A stretch of DNA of 64,000 nucleotides from assembly GCF_009870125.1 (NCBI RefSeq), contig NC_046683.1:6820001-6884000 (forward strand), in the 5' to 3' direction. Positions 50,350 through 61,700 of this stretch are shown here, one piece after another. The number at the start of each line of letters is the position of its first letter. Position 1 is the stretch's first letter. The notes below the pieces were generated by a model that searched no databases, had not been told where the DNA came from, and worked only from the letters and a program-made list of their open reading frames with translations. The position numbers and the translations under genes were made by a program. The DNA comes from Drosophila pseudoobscura. Its lineage: Eukaryota > Arthropoda > Insecta > Diptera > Drosophilidae.

Positions 50350-50432
50350 CTAAAAAGTCATGCCTCCTCCTTCAGCGAAATGGGGTGAGCGGTGAGGCTG
50401 GAGGACGCATTCGAGTCGTTGTCCCCGCTCAC
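50350..50432 (-). other. CG9650: Candidate optional 83-nt intron spanning the CG9650 stop codon
   Basis: On the minus strand it begins GTGAGCGGGG and ends GACTTTTTAG, in phase 0 on both sides. Its retained form encodes the last 24 residues ([12 protein letters not shown]...SLKEEA) and the TGA stop. Its length is typical of short fly introns, but its pyrimidine tract is short and no strong branch point is obvious. The retained-form ending LKEE resembles the SUMO-consensus IKTE ending of vertebrate BCL11A, so retention is likely the main form. Confidence 0.35.
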
Positions 50433-52425
50433 GCTGCCCGGCAGCGAGAGGTTGTGGCCCCCAACGGAGACTCCGAACTGTGGCGGATACCCGACCACGC
50501 CCATGGGGCATGACGGCGACAGCTGCGACTGCACGGGCATCTGCTGCTGCGACTGCTGTTGCTGCGACTGCTGGTGCTGCTGCTGCTGTTGGGCGGCCTG
50601 GGCATGCTGGGCGGCTGCCTGGAGCTGCTGGGCGGCGGCTTGAGCGGCCTGGGCAGCGGCCACGGCATTGGCGGCGGCTGCCGCCTTGCCCTGGTTCACG
50701 ACACACTTCCGCATGTGCTTCTCGAGGGTGGAGGGGACGCTGAAGGGCATGTCGCAGAAGCGGCAGCGGTAGACGTCTTTGCCGGTGCGTCCGTGCGTCT
50801 TCATGTGGCGGGTGAGCTTCGAGCTCTGGGCGCAGGCGTAGGAGCAGAGCTCACACTTGTACGGCTTCTCGCCCGTGTGGCTGCGGCGGTGCACCGTCAG
50901 GTTGGAGCAGTTCTTGAACACCTTGCCGCAGAACTCGCACGTGTCGTTGCGCTGGCGGCTCTCCTTCTTCAGCAGCGGACCCTGGATGAGGGCGTTCGCG
51001 CCGCCCAGGCCGAGGGGCTTCAGCTTGAGGTTCTCGAAGAGCGCCTCGTTGCGGTGCAGGGCGGACATGCCCCACCAGTCGCCGCCGTCCATCTTCATGC
51101 GCTTGCTCAGCTCGAAGGGATTGGGGAAGGGATTGAAGAGCGGCACCTGGCCGGGCCCATCCTGCGGCTGCTGGAACATGTTGCAGTTCTTGGCGAACTC
51201 GTCCCGCAGCCGGAGCGCGGCCACGGGCAGGCCGTTCATCTTGTCAGCGCCACCCACTCCTCCCGCTCCCGAGGCGGAGCCAGGTCCGGAGCCACCACCA
51301 CGGTTGTTGTTGTCCACAGCGGCAGCTGCGGCGGCTGCAGCGGCGGCAGCGGCCACGGAGGCGGCCTCCTTGCGGCCGGACTCCTGCAGCGCCTGCTTGT
51401 AGGCCTCGCTGTATTGGGCGATGTTCGAGAGTCCGAACTTGTCCATCAGCTCCCCGACCAGGGAGGTGGCCCCGGAGCTGGTCGTCTTGGGGCTCTGGCT
51501 CTTGCCGTCGATGCGGTTGCTCACGCTGAGATCCTCGGCCTTGTAGTCCATGTCCTCACAGTCATCCAGCTCGTCCTCGTCCTCATCGTCGCCCTCGCCA
51601 TCGGCATCGGGATCGACATCGCCATCGGGATCGTTGTCCCCGTCGGCATCGCCCATCTCCTCCTCGGACTCATCCGGATTGGGATCTTCGTCGTTGTCCG
51701 CCTCGTTCGTCTCCAGCGAATCGGCATTGCTGCCATCGTCGGGCCCATCCTGTCCGTCCTGGTCATCGCCCGGACTGCGGTGCACCCGCATGTGCTTCAT
51801 CAGCTTCTGGATGTGCGAGCACTCAAAGTCGCAGGCAGTGCACTTGTACGGCTTCTCGCCCGTGTGCGTCCTCTGGTGGATGATCAGGTTGTTCTCGAAG
51901 CGGAACTTCTTGTCGCAGTAGCTGCACGCAAAGCAGCTGGCCTGCTCCGCTCCGCCTACTCCTGCTCCTCCTCCCTGGCCGAGATTGAGGCCCAGACTCA
52001 GGCCGCCCAATCCTCCGGCTCCGGCTCCGACTCCGGAGCTGCTGCCCTTCGATGGTGGCGTGCTGGCCGACCGCGGGGTGCTGGCGAGGGCCAGGCAGAG
52101 GCTGCCGTTCTCGGAGCCCGCATCTCCGCTCTTCTCGGGGGGAGTCAGCGAGTGGGGCCGCTGGTGGTGGTGGTGCTGGGGGATCTGGGAGGGCGAGGGG
52201 CTCGCGAAATGCGGCGATTGCTTCTGTCGAGGACTCGGCGAGCTCGAGTTAACAATGCTGCCAGCTCCAGGGCTTGTTGTGCCCGCAAGCTGACGCAATC
52301 GCTGCGAGTAAAAATCCATCTGCTGCGGTTCCAGCTTCAGGGAGCCACTGCCTCCTCCCACCAGACCAGGCGTGGAGGCGCCTCCCACCTGCTGCTGCTG
52401 CTGCTGTTGCTGCTGTTGTTGCTGT

Positions 52426-52457
<32 letters not shown>

Positions 52458-53398
52458 GGAGCTGAGCGACGGTGGTGGCAGGGCGGCGGGCGGCACGGAG
52501 CCGCGCTGACTGCCGCTGCTGGAGCTCGAGGGCGGACGCGGCTCGCCACTGGCGACGGTAGGAACATTGGCGGACACATTCAACTGCTGTCCTCCCACCT
52601 GCCCGTTGGCATTGAACTGCGCCTGGGCGGCGGCGGCGGCTGCTGCCAGATTGAAGCCGTGATGCCGGAACTGTTCGCTCACCAGCTGCTCCATGCGGTA
52701 GTGGTCGGCGGGCGAGGGGCGGCCGTGGCCGAACAGTGGCGCCACGCTAGGAACTACATTTCCCTGGGCCAGCGCCGGCGGCAGGGGCATGCGCAGCAGC
52801 TGGAAGGGATTGGCATGCATCGCTTCGGGCGGCGCCAGCAGCGGATGATGCCGCATTCCGGCGGCCATTGCCGAAGCGAGGTTCTCGCGCTGCTGCTGCT
52901 GCACGCGCTGTTGCTGCTGTTGCGCCGCCTGTTGCTGCTGTTGCTGCTGCTGCTGTTGATGCAACTGCAACTGCTGCTGTTGTTGCTGGGGGGACGAGGC
53001 GCTGATGCTCACGCCGGCACTGCCGCTGGCGTGACTGCTGTTGCTGCCGCTGCCGCTGCCGATGCTCGTGTTGGCCAGCGACGCGGAGGATGTGGAACTG
53101 ACGGAGGTGGACAGGGAGACAGAGGCGACTCCCGCTCCAGCGGGGCTGCTGCGCTTTATCGCCGCCTCAGCGGGCTGTGGACTAGCGCCAGCCGCAACGG
53201 CGGCAGCGGCTGCTGCAGCGGCTGCGGCGGCAGCCAAGGCGCTGTTATTGAGGGCGGCGGGCGTGGCCACGGTGAGGGTAGCGCCTCCAGTGGCCTCCAC
53301 ATAGATCTTGACGCCGTGCGAGTGCTGGACGTGCTGGATGAGGCGCCACGCGGATGTGTAGCGGGTCTTGCAAGTGGAGCATGTGTAATTGCTGGGCT
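50358..53398 (-). CDS. CG9650: CG9650 last coding exon: BCL11-family zinc fingers
   Basis: This is the fly homologue of BCL11A/BCL11B, sequence-specific nuclear regulators mostly acting as repressors. The acceptor TCGTTGCAG precedes PSNYTCSTC, which completes the Glu codon split with the exon upstream. Numbering from the first residue in the window, a C2H2 finger lies at 266-287 ([12 protein letters not shown]...HVQHSH), a finger pair at 751-799 ([20 protein letters not shown]) and a triplet at 1080-1158 ([30 protein letters not shown]), all near-identical to BCL11A at matching places. The last finger ends HMRKC, so it is C2HC. Between them are Ala and Gln runs (Gln about 574-600), a BCL11-like [15 protein letters not shown] block and an acidic region (about 819-876). 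The exon encodes 1012 complete codons and ends in SLKEEA at TGA (50358-50360). Confidence 0.96.
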
Positions 53399-56300
53399 CT
53401 GCAACGACATAAAGAGAGAGAGAGAGGAGGTCCTGTGATTAGTGGCAGAGTCTAGACCACAAATATTTCAAATATTAATTATAAATAGGGTGTGTGAGGG
53501 AGCGAGGGGGCGCGGGGCAAGGGGCAAGGGGCGCGGGGCACGTTTATTGCGTGTGGCATGTGCCAAATGTGTTGCCCAGGCAGCGGCAGTGGCAACGGAG
53601 ATTGCCAATATTGCCTAGGATATTGCCGCACACACATACACACACATGGGGCACGTCCTGTATGTCCTGCGTGTAGTTTTCGCTGCGGTTTTGTCGCGAC
53701 ATTTGTTAATTTGCCATGGAACATGGGGCACGGGGCACGGGGCACGAGGCACCACCGCAAAACGGGAAATCGGAAATCGGAAAACGCTCACCCACCACCC
53801 CAGCATGTGTGGCATGTGGGATGTGGCATGTCCTGCCAGGACACACGCAACAGATGCGCCAGCGGGCAAAATGAAAATTTATGAAAAATGTGAAAATTTC
53901 TAATAAATAAAAATGGAAAACCGAAAAATATAAAAAAATATAAAAAGCGAAAGGCACTTCCTAATCGAAGGCGGAAACCACATGTCGCCAGGACATCACA
54001 CCGAGGAGAGGACACACTGGCGGTGGACAAGGTGTTAATGCCCAACTATTACCGGGTCCGGGGGACGGGGGAATGGCGAATGGAGAATGGGGAATGGGGA
54101 AGGGAGGAACAACAACTACCCCCGACGGACGCGACGACGCTCTCTGCATTTAAATGACGCTTTAAAACGGTTTGCCTCCCGTCCCTTCGTCCTGCGTCCC
54201 TTTCAAAAATGAGAATTTTCCCAAAAAAAAATATAAAAAAATAAAAATTGAAAGGAAGACGAAGAGGAAGAGGAGCAAATGCAGGAGCAGGGGGAGGGGG
54301 AGGGGGATGAGTAGGAAAACGCCTGTCGCGCACGAGACACTGCCGCGGGGTTAAGCAGGACACGCATTCTCCACACTTTTCCTTTTTTTTTACTCCTGTA
54401 TTTTTATGACGTTACGCGCGGCAGGACGAAGAGGACGAAGAGGAGGAGGTGGAGGCAGCTTCCTCTGTCAAAGGTGAGGCATGTTGAACATGATTTTGCC
54501 GCGACCCTTTTTTTGTCCCTCTGTAGGGGATCAGGGATCACGGGGATCAGAGGGGATCGGATCGGATCGCCTGGCCCCGCATGCCGCAAGCCTCGTACCG
54601 CATGCCGCACGTAGCGTAGCAGGAAATGCAAATGAATCTGACAGACAATTCATCGCTCGGTTTTCATCCCTTTTGTCAAGGGTTGCGCATGATCAGCAGC
54701 ACACGTTCGCTTCCGAGCGTATATAACCATCATCATTATCATTATCGGCATAAAAAAAGAGGTAAAAGTTGTCGAAAAACATCGGGCATTTGATCCCCGA
54801 TCCTCGATGCGATCCCTTCTTTTTTTTGTTGCTTTGCTTTGCCGTAGACCCGCGCAAAGCACGCGCCAAAAGGATGCGCCCTGGAAGGTGGAAGGTGATG
54901 TCCTTTGTTCGGAGAGTATGAGTGCCACGTTCTGATTCTGTCAGCTGCTCATCTCCCGCTCCCCGCTCCCTGCTCCACGCTCCTGTGTCTCCTCCTCCTG
55001 CTGGAGTGTGGAGGCGACTCAGCTCAAGTGACCGAAAGACGGGACGCCCGTAAGGCGGAAGCTGGTGGCAAACAAAGCCATCAAGTTGCCACAGGAAATG
55101 GCAAATTGACCGCCCGCCCGCCTGCCTGCCCGCCTGCCCGCCCGCCTGCTTGCTGCACCCGCTCCACGTTGCGTATGAGAGATGCGGAGGAGCAGCGGGG
55201 GGTGGCCAAAAAACAGCAAACAGCTCAAGAAAAAAGGGTTCCCTGTAATGGGATAATTGTTGCAGCTTTGCCAACTGTCAGCATCCCGGGGGCCATGGCG
55301 TCCTCGAACGCATTTGCATGGCCCTTGCTGGGCGAGTCGACCTTTTGCTTAAGCCCTTGGCTGTATCCTTTTCCGCTTTTTTCTCTCTGCCACACACACA
55401 AAAGGAGCCGGCAGCTCTAATCCTTTGCGGCCAAGGGAAGCAGCCAGCCAACCATCCAGCAAGGACGTGAAATTGCATGAGCTGTGCGCATTAGCCATTG
55501 ATTCGGAAAGGAAAGGAAAGGCAAGGCGAGGAATGGAATGGAATGGAAAGGTACTACCGCGAGACTATGAGAGTGGTGTCGGGGGATGCCCCCGTGTATC
55601 CCATATCCCATATCCCATATACCGGGTCTCGCGTGTGTCCCGTGTGTCCTGGGGTCAGTCGTTTTTTAAGGACACTGGCTTAGTGCCAGCATGAGTCAAT
55701 AATTGAATGGCCTGATGCTGATGCTCGATGTTCTGTGTGGTTTAAGCCGCATGCTATATCTATCTGACCCTTAACCCTTCGGCGACCTTCACTCAACCTC
55801 CTCCTGAGGCTGATGCTGAGGGGGAGGAGTGCTGATGGTGTTTCATTGTCATTGCGGTCGCCACATGCTGTGTGCCACCAAATTGATAATTAACACTCAT
55901 ACTGCCACTCACTGTGGCACTCGCACTCGCACAATCGCTCTGTGATTCGCTGACAGGTGAACAGCGTGGACCGTGGATTGTGGACCGTGAACCGCGGAGC
56001 GCCATGGAGCGGTGGCAAAAAGAAAACAAGACATGTTGCAACATTTGCAACGAATATCCATTTTGTTGACAGTTTGTTCGTTTTCGTTTTATTCATTCGA
56101 GTTTGAGTTCTTTTTTTTTTTGGTTTTTTTCTTGTTTCGTCCATGGATCAGATCAGACGGACAGATGGATGGATGGATGGTTGGATGGATGGTTGGTTGC
56201 CATGGCATGCCCCTTGGCCTCTCTCTTTCTCTTCACGTTTATAATTACCAAATGGCCAACAATGAATGGATGGCCCTGCCACTCCACTCCACTCAGTTTG

Positions 56301-57869
56301 GGGGGCAGGAGGCAAAGGAGTTGGGTTGGACAGCCAACACAGCGAAAAGAAAGAAAAGAGCGACAAACAAAAATAAAAGACAGATAGACAGACAGACACA
56401 GAGAGAGAGAGAGAGAGAACGTAGTGGGGAAAACAATGCGTAATTAACGCGGGGATCCCCAGTCGTATCTCTCCACATCCGCGCTTCTATCTCGGTATCT
56501 CGGTATCTGTGTATCTGTGTATCTGTGGCTGCATCTGTATCTGTGGATGTGCGTTGAAAGGCTGTCAGTTGTCGTCGTTTGGCATTGTCGGAGTCAAACA
56601 ACTTTGTTGTATTGTCACTGACTTTTGTGTTGTGTTTTTTTCTGTTTTTCTGTTCGTGTTCATGTCACAAGCGCAGAAAAGTTCAAGGGTTAAACTGTAT
56701 GTGTCGTCGTGTATCTGCGTATCTGTATCTGTGTATCTGCGCGCATCTCCTATGTGAAGCTGAGGGAGGCGAGCCTTCTTTCGGCTTTGACCGATGACCA
56801 CTGCCGCGTGACCGTTTACCTGTGATCTATGCTCTGACCTTTGACCTACGAAGCACATACAGAGAGAGATCATGGCACGTGTCCAGCTGAAAAAGCTGAC
56901 CCCTTGCCTTCGCTGATTCTCTGATTCAGCGATTCCTCTACTCTTTTGTGCGTATGTCAAGTCCAGTGCCAGCTTTTGCCCGCTTCTCTCCGCAGTGCCA
57001 TGTCCTTTGTCCAGTCAAGTGGCTTCCCCCTGGCCCCGTGGCACATTCCTTCGCCTCCTTTGGCTGCTGTCAGGATGTGCTTCTGAGGCGGCATTCAAAT
57101 TACCCTCGAGGCCCATCCTCGGTACGCAGAGAGGCTTTGTTCCGTCCGTCCTTAACCCTCTGCTCTGTCCCCCCCCCCGCTCACTCCCAATCTCCAATGC
57201 TGCTGCTGCTGCTGCTTTTTTCTGTCGCATTTTTATTGCTGTCTTTGGCTTTTCATCATCATTTGCATTGAAATGTCAAAGTCAAAGGGCAAGGGAATGG
57301 AATGGTCTGGTATGGAATGGAAGTTCAACTGCGAATGGAAGATGGCAAAAGCGGGGGTTGGGTATGGGACTGGGACTGGGAATGGAAGCTTCGATTGTCC
57401 CCGTGTCCGAGTGTCCCTGCCTCTCTCCTGCCGCTGCTGCTGCTGCACTCTCCGTGGCTATCAGAGTGTTGCTGCTGCGCTTTGATGTCCGTCCAGCCAG
57501 TGTCCGCATCCGCACTGCTTTTTTTTCCTCGGACGTACTGCAGCTGCAGCTTATCGCTGAGGGCCCGCGGCCCGATCAGCATTGCGACTTATCCACTGCT
57601 GCTGCTGCCGCTGCTGCTGCTGCTGGGCCGTGCCTCCCTTTGTGTGTGGCCACCACACATCAAACACATTTTTTGCCCGGCACAAAAATTGTTCCGCATC
57701 TCTACTCGCTGCTCGCTGCTTGTGCCCCTGGTCAAAACTCTCTCCCAAAGAGGACACTGGGCTGGGTGGCACTTTGTGAATTTTAATTTTGCCACCCAAA
57801 TATGCGACAAGAATGGGGTGGAATGGGTGGGGAGGCAGAGACTCTGTGGCATGGGCATGGGGCACTCAC
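53399..57869 (-). other. CG9650: CG9650 intron, about 4.5 kb
   Basis: The intron is bounded by the donor CACACAG|GTGAGTG (57869) and the acceptor TTGCAG|AGCCC (53399) on the minus strand, in phase 1. It contains short tandem repeats: a GA tract at 56400-56419, GGAT units at 56160-56195, a CTGT/ATCT tract at about 56495-56550, and GGAATGG/TGGAATGG words at 55530-55550. I see no nested gene. Open frames at its 5' end are read-throughs or antisense shadows of the exon. Confidence 0.9.
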
Positions 57870-58190
57870 CTGTGTGGACTGTGTTGGCCTCGGCATCGAC
57901 CAGCTCCATTTTGGGCCGCTTGGCCAGGGGCTGGCAATCGGCCACGGACTGCTCCTGCTCCTGCTCCTGGTGCGACTCGGCGAGATGGGGCATATCCTCG
58001 TCGCCGGCGTAGGGCTCCTGCTTGACCTTGGGGGTGTGTGGATGCTGCTCCTCGTCGAGCAGATCGCAGCTGATGTCGCCGGCCGCCTGGCGCTCAATGG
58101 CCGCCGGACTGCCGCGCACGGATGCCACGGCATTCGAGTCCAAGGTGGTGGCTGCCGCCTCGCTGTCCTTGGGCGTTGTGTTGTCGTTCT
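57870..58190 (-). CDS. CG9650: CG9650 internal coding exon
   Basis: The exon runs from the acceptor TTTCGTGCAG to the donor GTGAGTG. It carries 106 complete codons plus a split residue (Glu) at each end. It encodes a Ser/Thr/Glu-rich linker with no fingers: NDNTTPKDSEAAATTLD, then a predicted SUMO-type site in PKVKQEPY (VKQE), Gln/Glu-rich HQEQEQEQSV and a basic patch AKRPKMEL, ending NTVHT. In vertebrate BCL11A the corresponding region also links the N-terminal C2HC motif to the first C2H2 finger and also contains a KQE-type site. Downstream of the donor the frame stays open for a while, but the sequence loses its coding character. Confidence 0.9.
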
Positions 58191-58271
58191 CTGCACGAAA
58201 TCGAAACGAAAGAAGAAGGAGGGGCTTGAGTACTCGAAGCGACCCAGAAGGACTCTCCACCGATGACTCAC
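58191..58271 (-). other. CG9650: 81-nt CG9650 intron
   Basis: On the minus strand the intron begins GTGAGTCATC and ends TTTCGTGCAG, in phase 1 on both sides (G|AG joins to Glu). It is a multiple of three without an in-frame stop, so retention would add 27 residues including a Leu-rich stretch. The strong donor, the pyrimidine-rich 3' half and the biased translation all favour splicing. Confidence 0.85.
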
Positions 58272-58727
58272 CGTCAACGAGACGCTTGGGCGTGCTGCTG
58301 GCGCCATCGGCCAGCAGATCCGCAGGACTTGGTGGCGGGGTGTGTATGCGGGAGCCGCTGGCCGTGCTGCTGGCCGCCGCCGCCGCTGCCGCTGCTGCTG
58401 CTGCTGCGGCGACTGCAACGGCCGCTGCTGTGGCAGAGGCGCCACCAGCACTGGTGACCACAACGGATGGGGCGGACTTGCGGCCTGTGATGGGTATGGC
58501 CGAGATCGAGGGCCGGCGATTGACGAGGCTCAGGGGGCGGCCCTCCTCCGCGTCGCGGTCCATCTGGGGACCCTGCGTGGAGCACTGGCCATAGTTCTCC
58601 TTGTTGCACTGCAGCACCTTGTGCTGGATGAACTTGACAATGTCCGAGAGGGCGAATGCCTTCTGGCAGGCGCCGCACGTGAGGATGTCCTGTGCGGCAA
58701 CCGCATCGTTCTCTGTGGAGTCAGAAT
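58272..58727 (-). CDS. CG9650: CG9650 coding exon with the N-terminal C2HC motif
   Basis: The exon starts after the acceptor CTACTTGCAG (58728-58730) with two bases completing a split codon. It encodes DSTENDAVAAQDILTCGACQ and a C2HC motif with Cys18, Cys21, His36 and Cys41 (numbering from the split residue). This aligns with BCL11A DLLTCGQCQMNFPLGDIL...HKRKQC, the dimerisation-type zinc motif of the family. A Ser/Ala-rich linker follows, with LSLVNRRPSISAIPITGR, an Ala run of about 15 and TPPPSPADLLADGASS. The donor GACG|GTGAGT ends the exon. No initiator Met precedes the motif, so the start exon (with the MSRRKQ-type repressor peptide of the family, if present) lies outside the window. A GTG near 58617 is not a start. 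Confidence 0.94.
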
Positions 58728-61700
58728 CTGCAAGTAGGGAGAGGAGCAGGACACGTTTGGATGTGAGAAGCGGTTCGGTTTAATGGCCTCTTGTAGCATT
58801 TAAGTTCATAAATATTCCCCCCTTTCCCCCTTCCCCGCGTACACCCGCCAATTGGCGACCCGTTTTATGGCCATCCAATGGTGGCCATCAATTCTGGCTT
58901 AATTCCAGAACGAAGAAAAAAAGATGGAAAGGGAAGGGCAGCCAGCCCCAGAAGGAAGCCATTCCGCGCCCAGGAATGTGGCATGTGGAATTGAATTGAA
59001 TTTACTGTATCCCGGCAGGATTAGGAGTGGGAGTATCTCTAATTTAGTTCCCTTCCTTTGCTTCTTCTTCAACTGCGACTTGCCTCTTAATTCTGTCACT
59101 TTTATGGGGCACGCCACCAATTGGCTGTCGATTGGCGTTGCATAATTTGTAGCGGAACGGGGGGGGGACTGGGGAGCACAGCCAGACTTTGGATATCAAA
59201 AAACCAAAAATTCTGGGCATTTTATTCTATAACAAACCCATCGAAAGATCGGGAAACTCTTGGAGTATCAAACGAACAAAGACATTTATTTTAGAGTCCT
59301 TTTCCAGGCTTATTTATCGCCTGATAACTGATGGCGATATCGATATGTAGCTGTCCCTTAATTAATTGTATCGCATCACAAATTGCAAAAATCGCAAACC
59401 ATGGCAACCCTCCATCTCCTTCTCCTTCTCCTGGCTTTTGGCACAACTCTCTATATTTACATATGGACAGGGGACAGGGGGCAGGCAGACTCTCTGCGGC
59501 AGATAAGCAGATACCAGGAGGAGTGGGAGTGCCATTGGGTGTGGGGGAGTGGCATCTACATATATGCACTTTAATTTATTTGCCTCTGAGCTGTGTGTCG
59601 CACGCCTTCTGCCTAAATGCCAGAAACAACAATAAAAATGCTGAACGGAAGGGAACGGAGGGGAACCCTCGGCCAACCAACTTCAGCTGATTTCAGGCCG
59701 CATTATTTGCATACACATGTGTGGCAGTGGCAGGAGCGGAGGGGGCAGTGGCAGTGGTGCAGTGGCAGTGGTGCTTTTTGGTGGTGGGATTGATTGTACA
59801 TAGTTTCTTTTGTACGACGAGTATGCCCATAAATTCCAGTGGCTCAACTAAAATTGCTTCTCCTGCAATTAATTCGAGGCGCAATGAACTGATTGTTGCC
59901 ACTGCCACTGCCCCTGCTACTGCCACTGCGGCTGTTGTCATGGCTTATCTGCCCCAGAAATTAGCAACACCAGCAACAACAGAAACTCTCGTATATCCTG
60001 GGGCGGTCCTGCAAACTTTTGTGTGTGTTTCCCGATTCCTTTTCATCGATGGAACTTGATTGACCGGACTAACTTCTGGGAGACCCACAACCCAACCCAA
60101 CCCAACCCAACCCAAATAGAGGGCTGCCCCAGGGGCAATCGTCCTGTTTTTCTTCAAATCGAAATCTCATACAAGTTTTCCTGTGAGTTGTAAAGAATAA
60201 GAGTCACATATTTTTATTGATTCTATAGTAGATATACTATATATATATGTATTTTATTTTGTATGTCATAAACTATGGCTATGATTATAATGATCCTTAA
60301 TCTATGGCGCAGGACTATCGATATCGCACTCGCAATTACCGCATGTCCTCCCGCTACTCCTCCTGCCTGTGTCTGCCAATCAATTAGGAAATATATCTAT
60401 GAATTATTGACTCCCTGTCGCGCTTGCCACTTGCCACCACCCTCTTGCCTCTTGCCTCCTGCCTTCTGCCGCATCCCTTGTCCATTTTTTATGTCCAGTT
60501 TGAAGCAATTTGCGGTTTGGCCCCTGGTTCCCTGTTCCCAAAAAAAACCTAATGCGCCCTAAGCATTTGATCATCTCTGAGGGAACTTTTTTCCACTCCC
60601 ATTGTCCGTGACCGCACATCCGCACTCCTCCTCTCTGGCTTTTCCTAACTGACTTTTCCTTCCCCATACTCGCATGAAGATATATTTTTTTATCAATTGA
60701 TTGTTCGTCCTCTGCTTTAGCCGGGACGGGGGGCGGGTAGGGGTGACACACATATGACATGATGTTGTTTTCGGTAATTTTTCCTGATTGCCTGGGTGGC
60801 CCCTTGCCCCTTGTTACAATTTTCGCTTCATTTCGATTTGATTCGGTTTTGGGTTTCCCTTTTCCTTTTTTTTCGGTGTTTTTCTTTGGGTTTCAGTAAA
60901 AAAATATGCTATTTTTTTTTGTATCTCTGATGATGATTATTATTGTATTTATTGATTGGCGATCATTGGCGTGAAATCGATGCGCCTTGCAATTGGCCCA
61001 AACACAGGGGCAGAGGCAGAGGCAGTGACCGAAACCGAGACGGAGAGACCCTGTTTCTGCTACCTGGTTTTTACCTGCTGGCGCGGCTGCTGCTGCTGCT
61101 GCTGCACGTAGGCGTGGCCAGAGACAGGGGCAGTGACATAGAGGCAGGGGCGTTGCCTGCTATTTGCCTAAGCGATTAGATTAGATGTTTGTCCAGAGAT
61201 TAGCCGGCAAGTAGGGGTTAAGGGGAGTCCATGAGGAGTCCATGAAAGAACAAAGACGGAAAAATACTTATTGACAGCCGCAACAGCAGCAGCAGCATGC
61301 AATATTGCGCCGCCAGCTGAAGAGGGTAGACCGATACAGCAGCTGCCTCTGCTGGCCAGAAAAGGTGAAAGGGTGGTGGTGGTGGTGGTGGTGGCGGTGG
61401 CGGTGGTGGTGCTATTTGTGGAGCTGTCAAATGTCAGACAGCGGTGCTGACAGTCCGCCTGACACAAGTGTCAACAGCACCAGGGTTGCCACGTACATGT
61501 GCGAGTGTTCTCTAAGCCGTGGCCAAAAGTCATAAATTGCATTATCTTTTGGCGTTGAGCAAAAACCCTTTTCGCTTCTCTCTATTCGCTATTCTCTTCC
61601 CGAAGCGAAACCTTTGACCAGATTGAATTGAGAGACGCATCAAATATATTTCCATCAGAGTGGCATAGCTGGTGCCCCCTGGTGCCTGGTGCCCGGCGCA

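Larger units (their letters stand above)
47250..50357 (-). other. CG9650: Probable long 3' UTR of CG9650
   Basis: Immediately downstream of the CG9650 stop codon, the minus strand is strikingly A-rich (T runs on the plus strand) for about 3 kb. There are no convincing open frames apart from the C-terminal alternatives annotated at its start. Candidate AATAAA signals on the minus strand lie at 48970-48975, 48897-48902, 47912-47917, 47546-47551 and 47272-47277. A Pumilio-type element (TGTATATA on the minus strand) lies at 47943-47950. Long 3' UTRs with several poly(A) sites are typical of neuronal fly genes. The true 3' end cannot be chosen from sequence alone. Confidence 0.45.

Noticed and set aside
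53300..53300. CG9650 translation starting at the GTG here, as an open-frame caller would suggest
   Set aside because: The frame continues upstream through a complete C2H2 finger to a splice acceptor at 53399, so this GTG is an internal Val codon.
50559..53438. 959-codon open frame on the plus strand
   Set aside because: It is exactly antisense to the CG9650 finger exon. GC-rich third positions and CAG/GCN repeats there suppress stops on the opposite strand. Its translation is Leu/Gly/Val-rich with no domain.
56995..58012. Plus-strand frames of 236-263 codons
   Set aside because: They overlap CG9650 exons and intron in antisense, and their translations are Ser/Pro/Leu/Cys-rich low-complexity sequence from CTG and TGC repeats.
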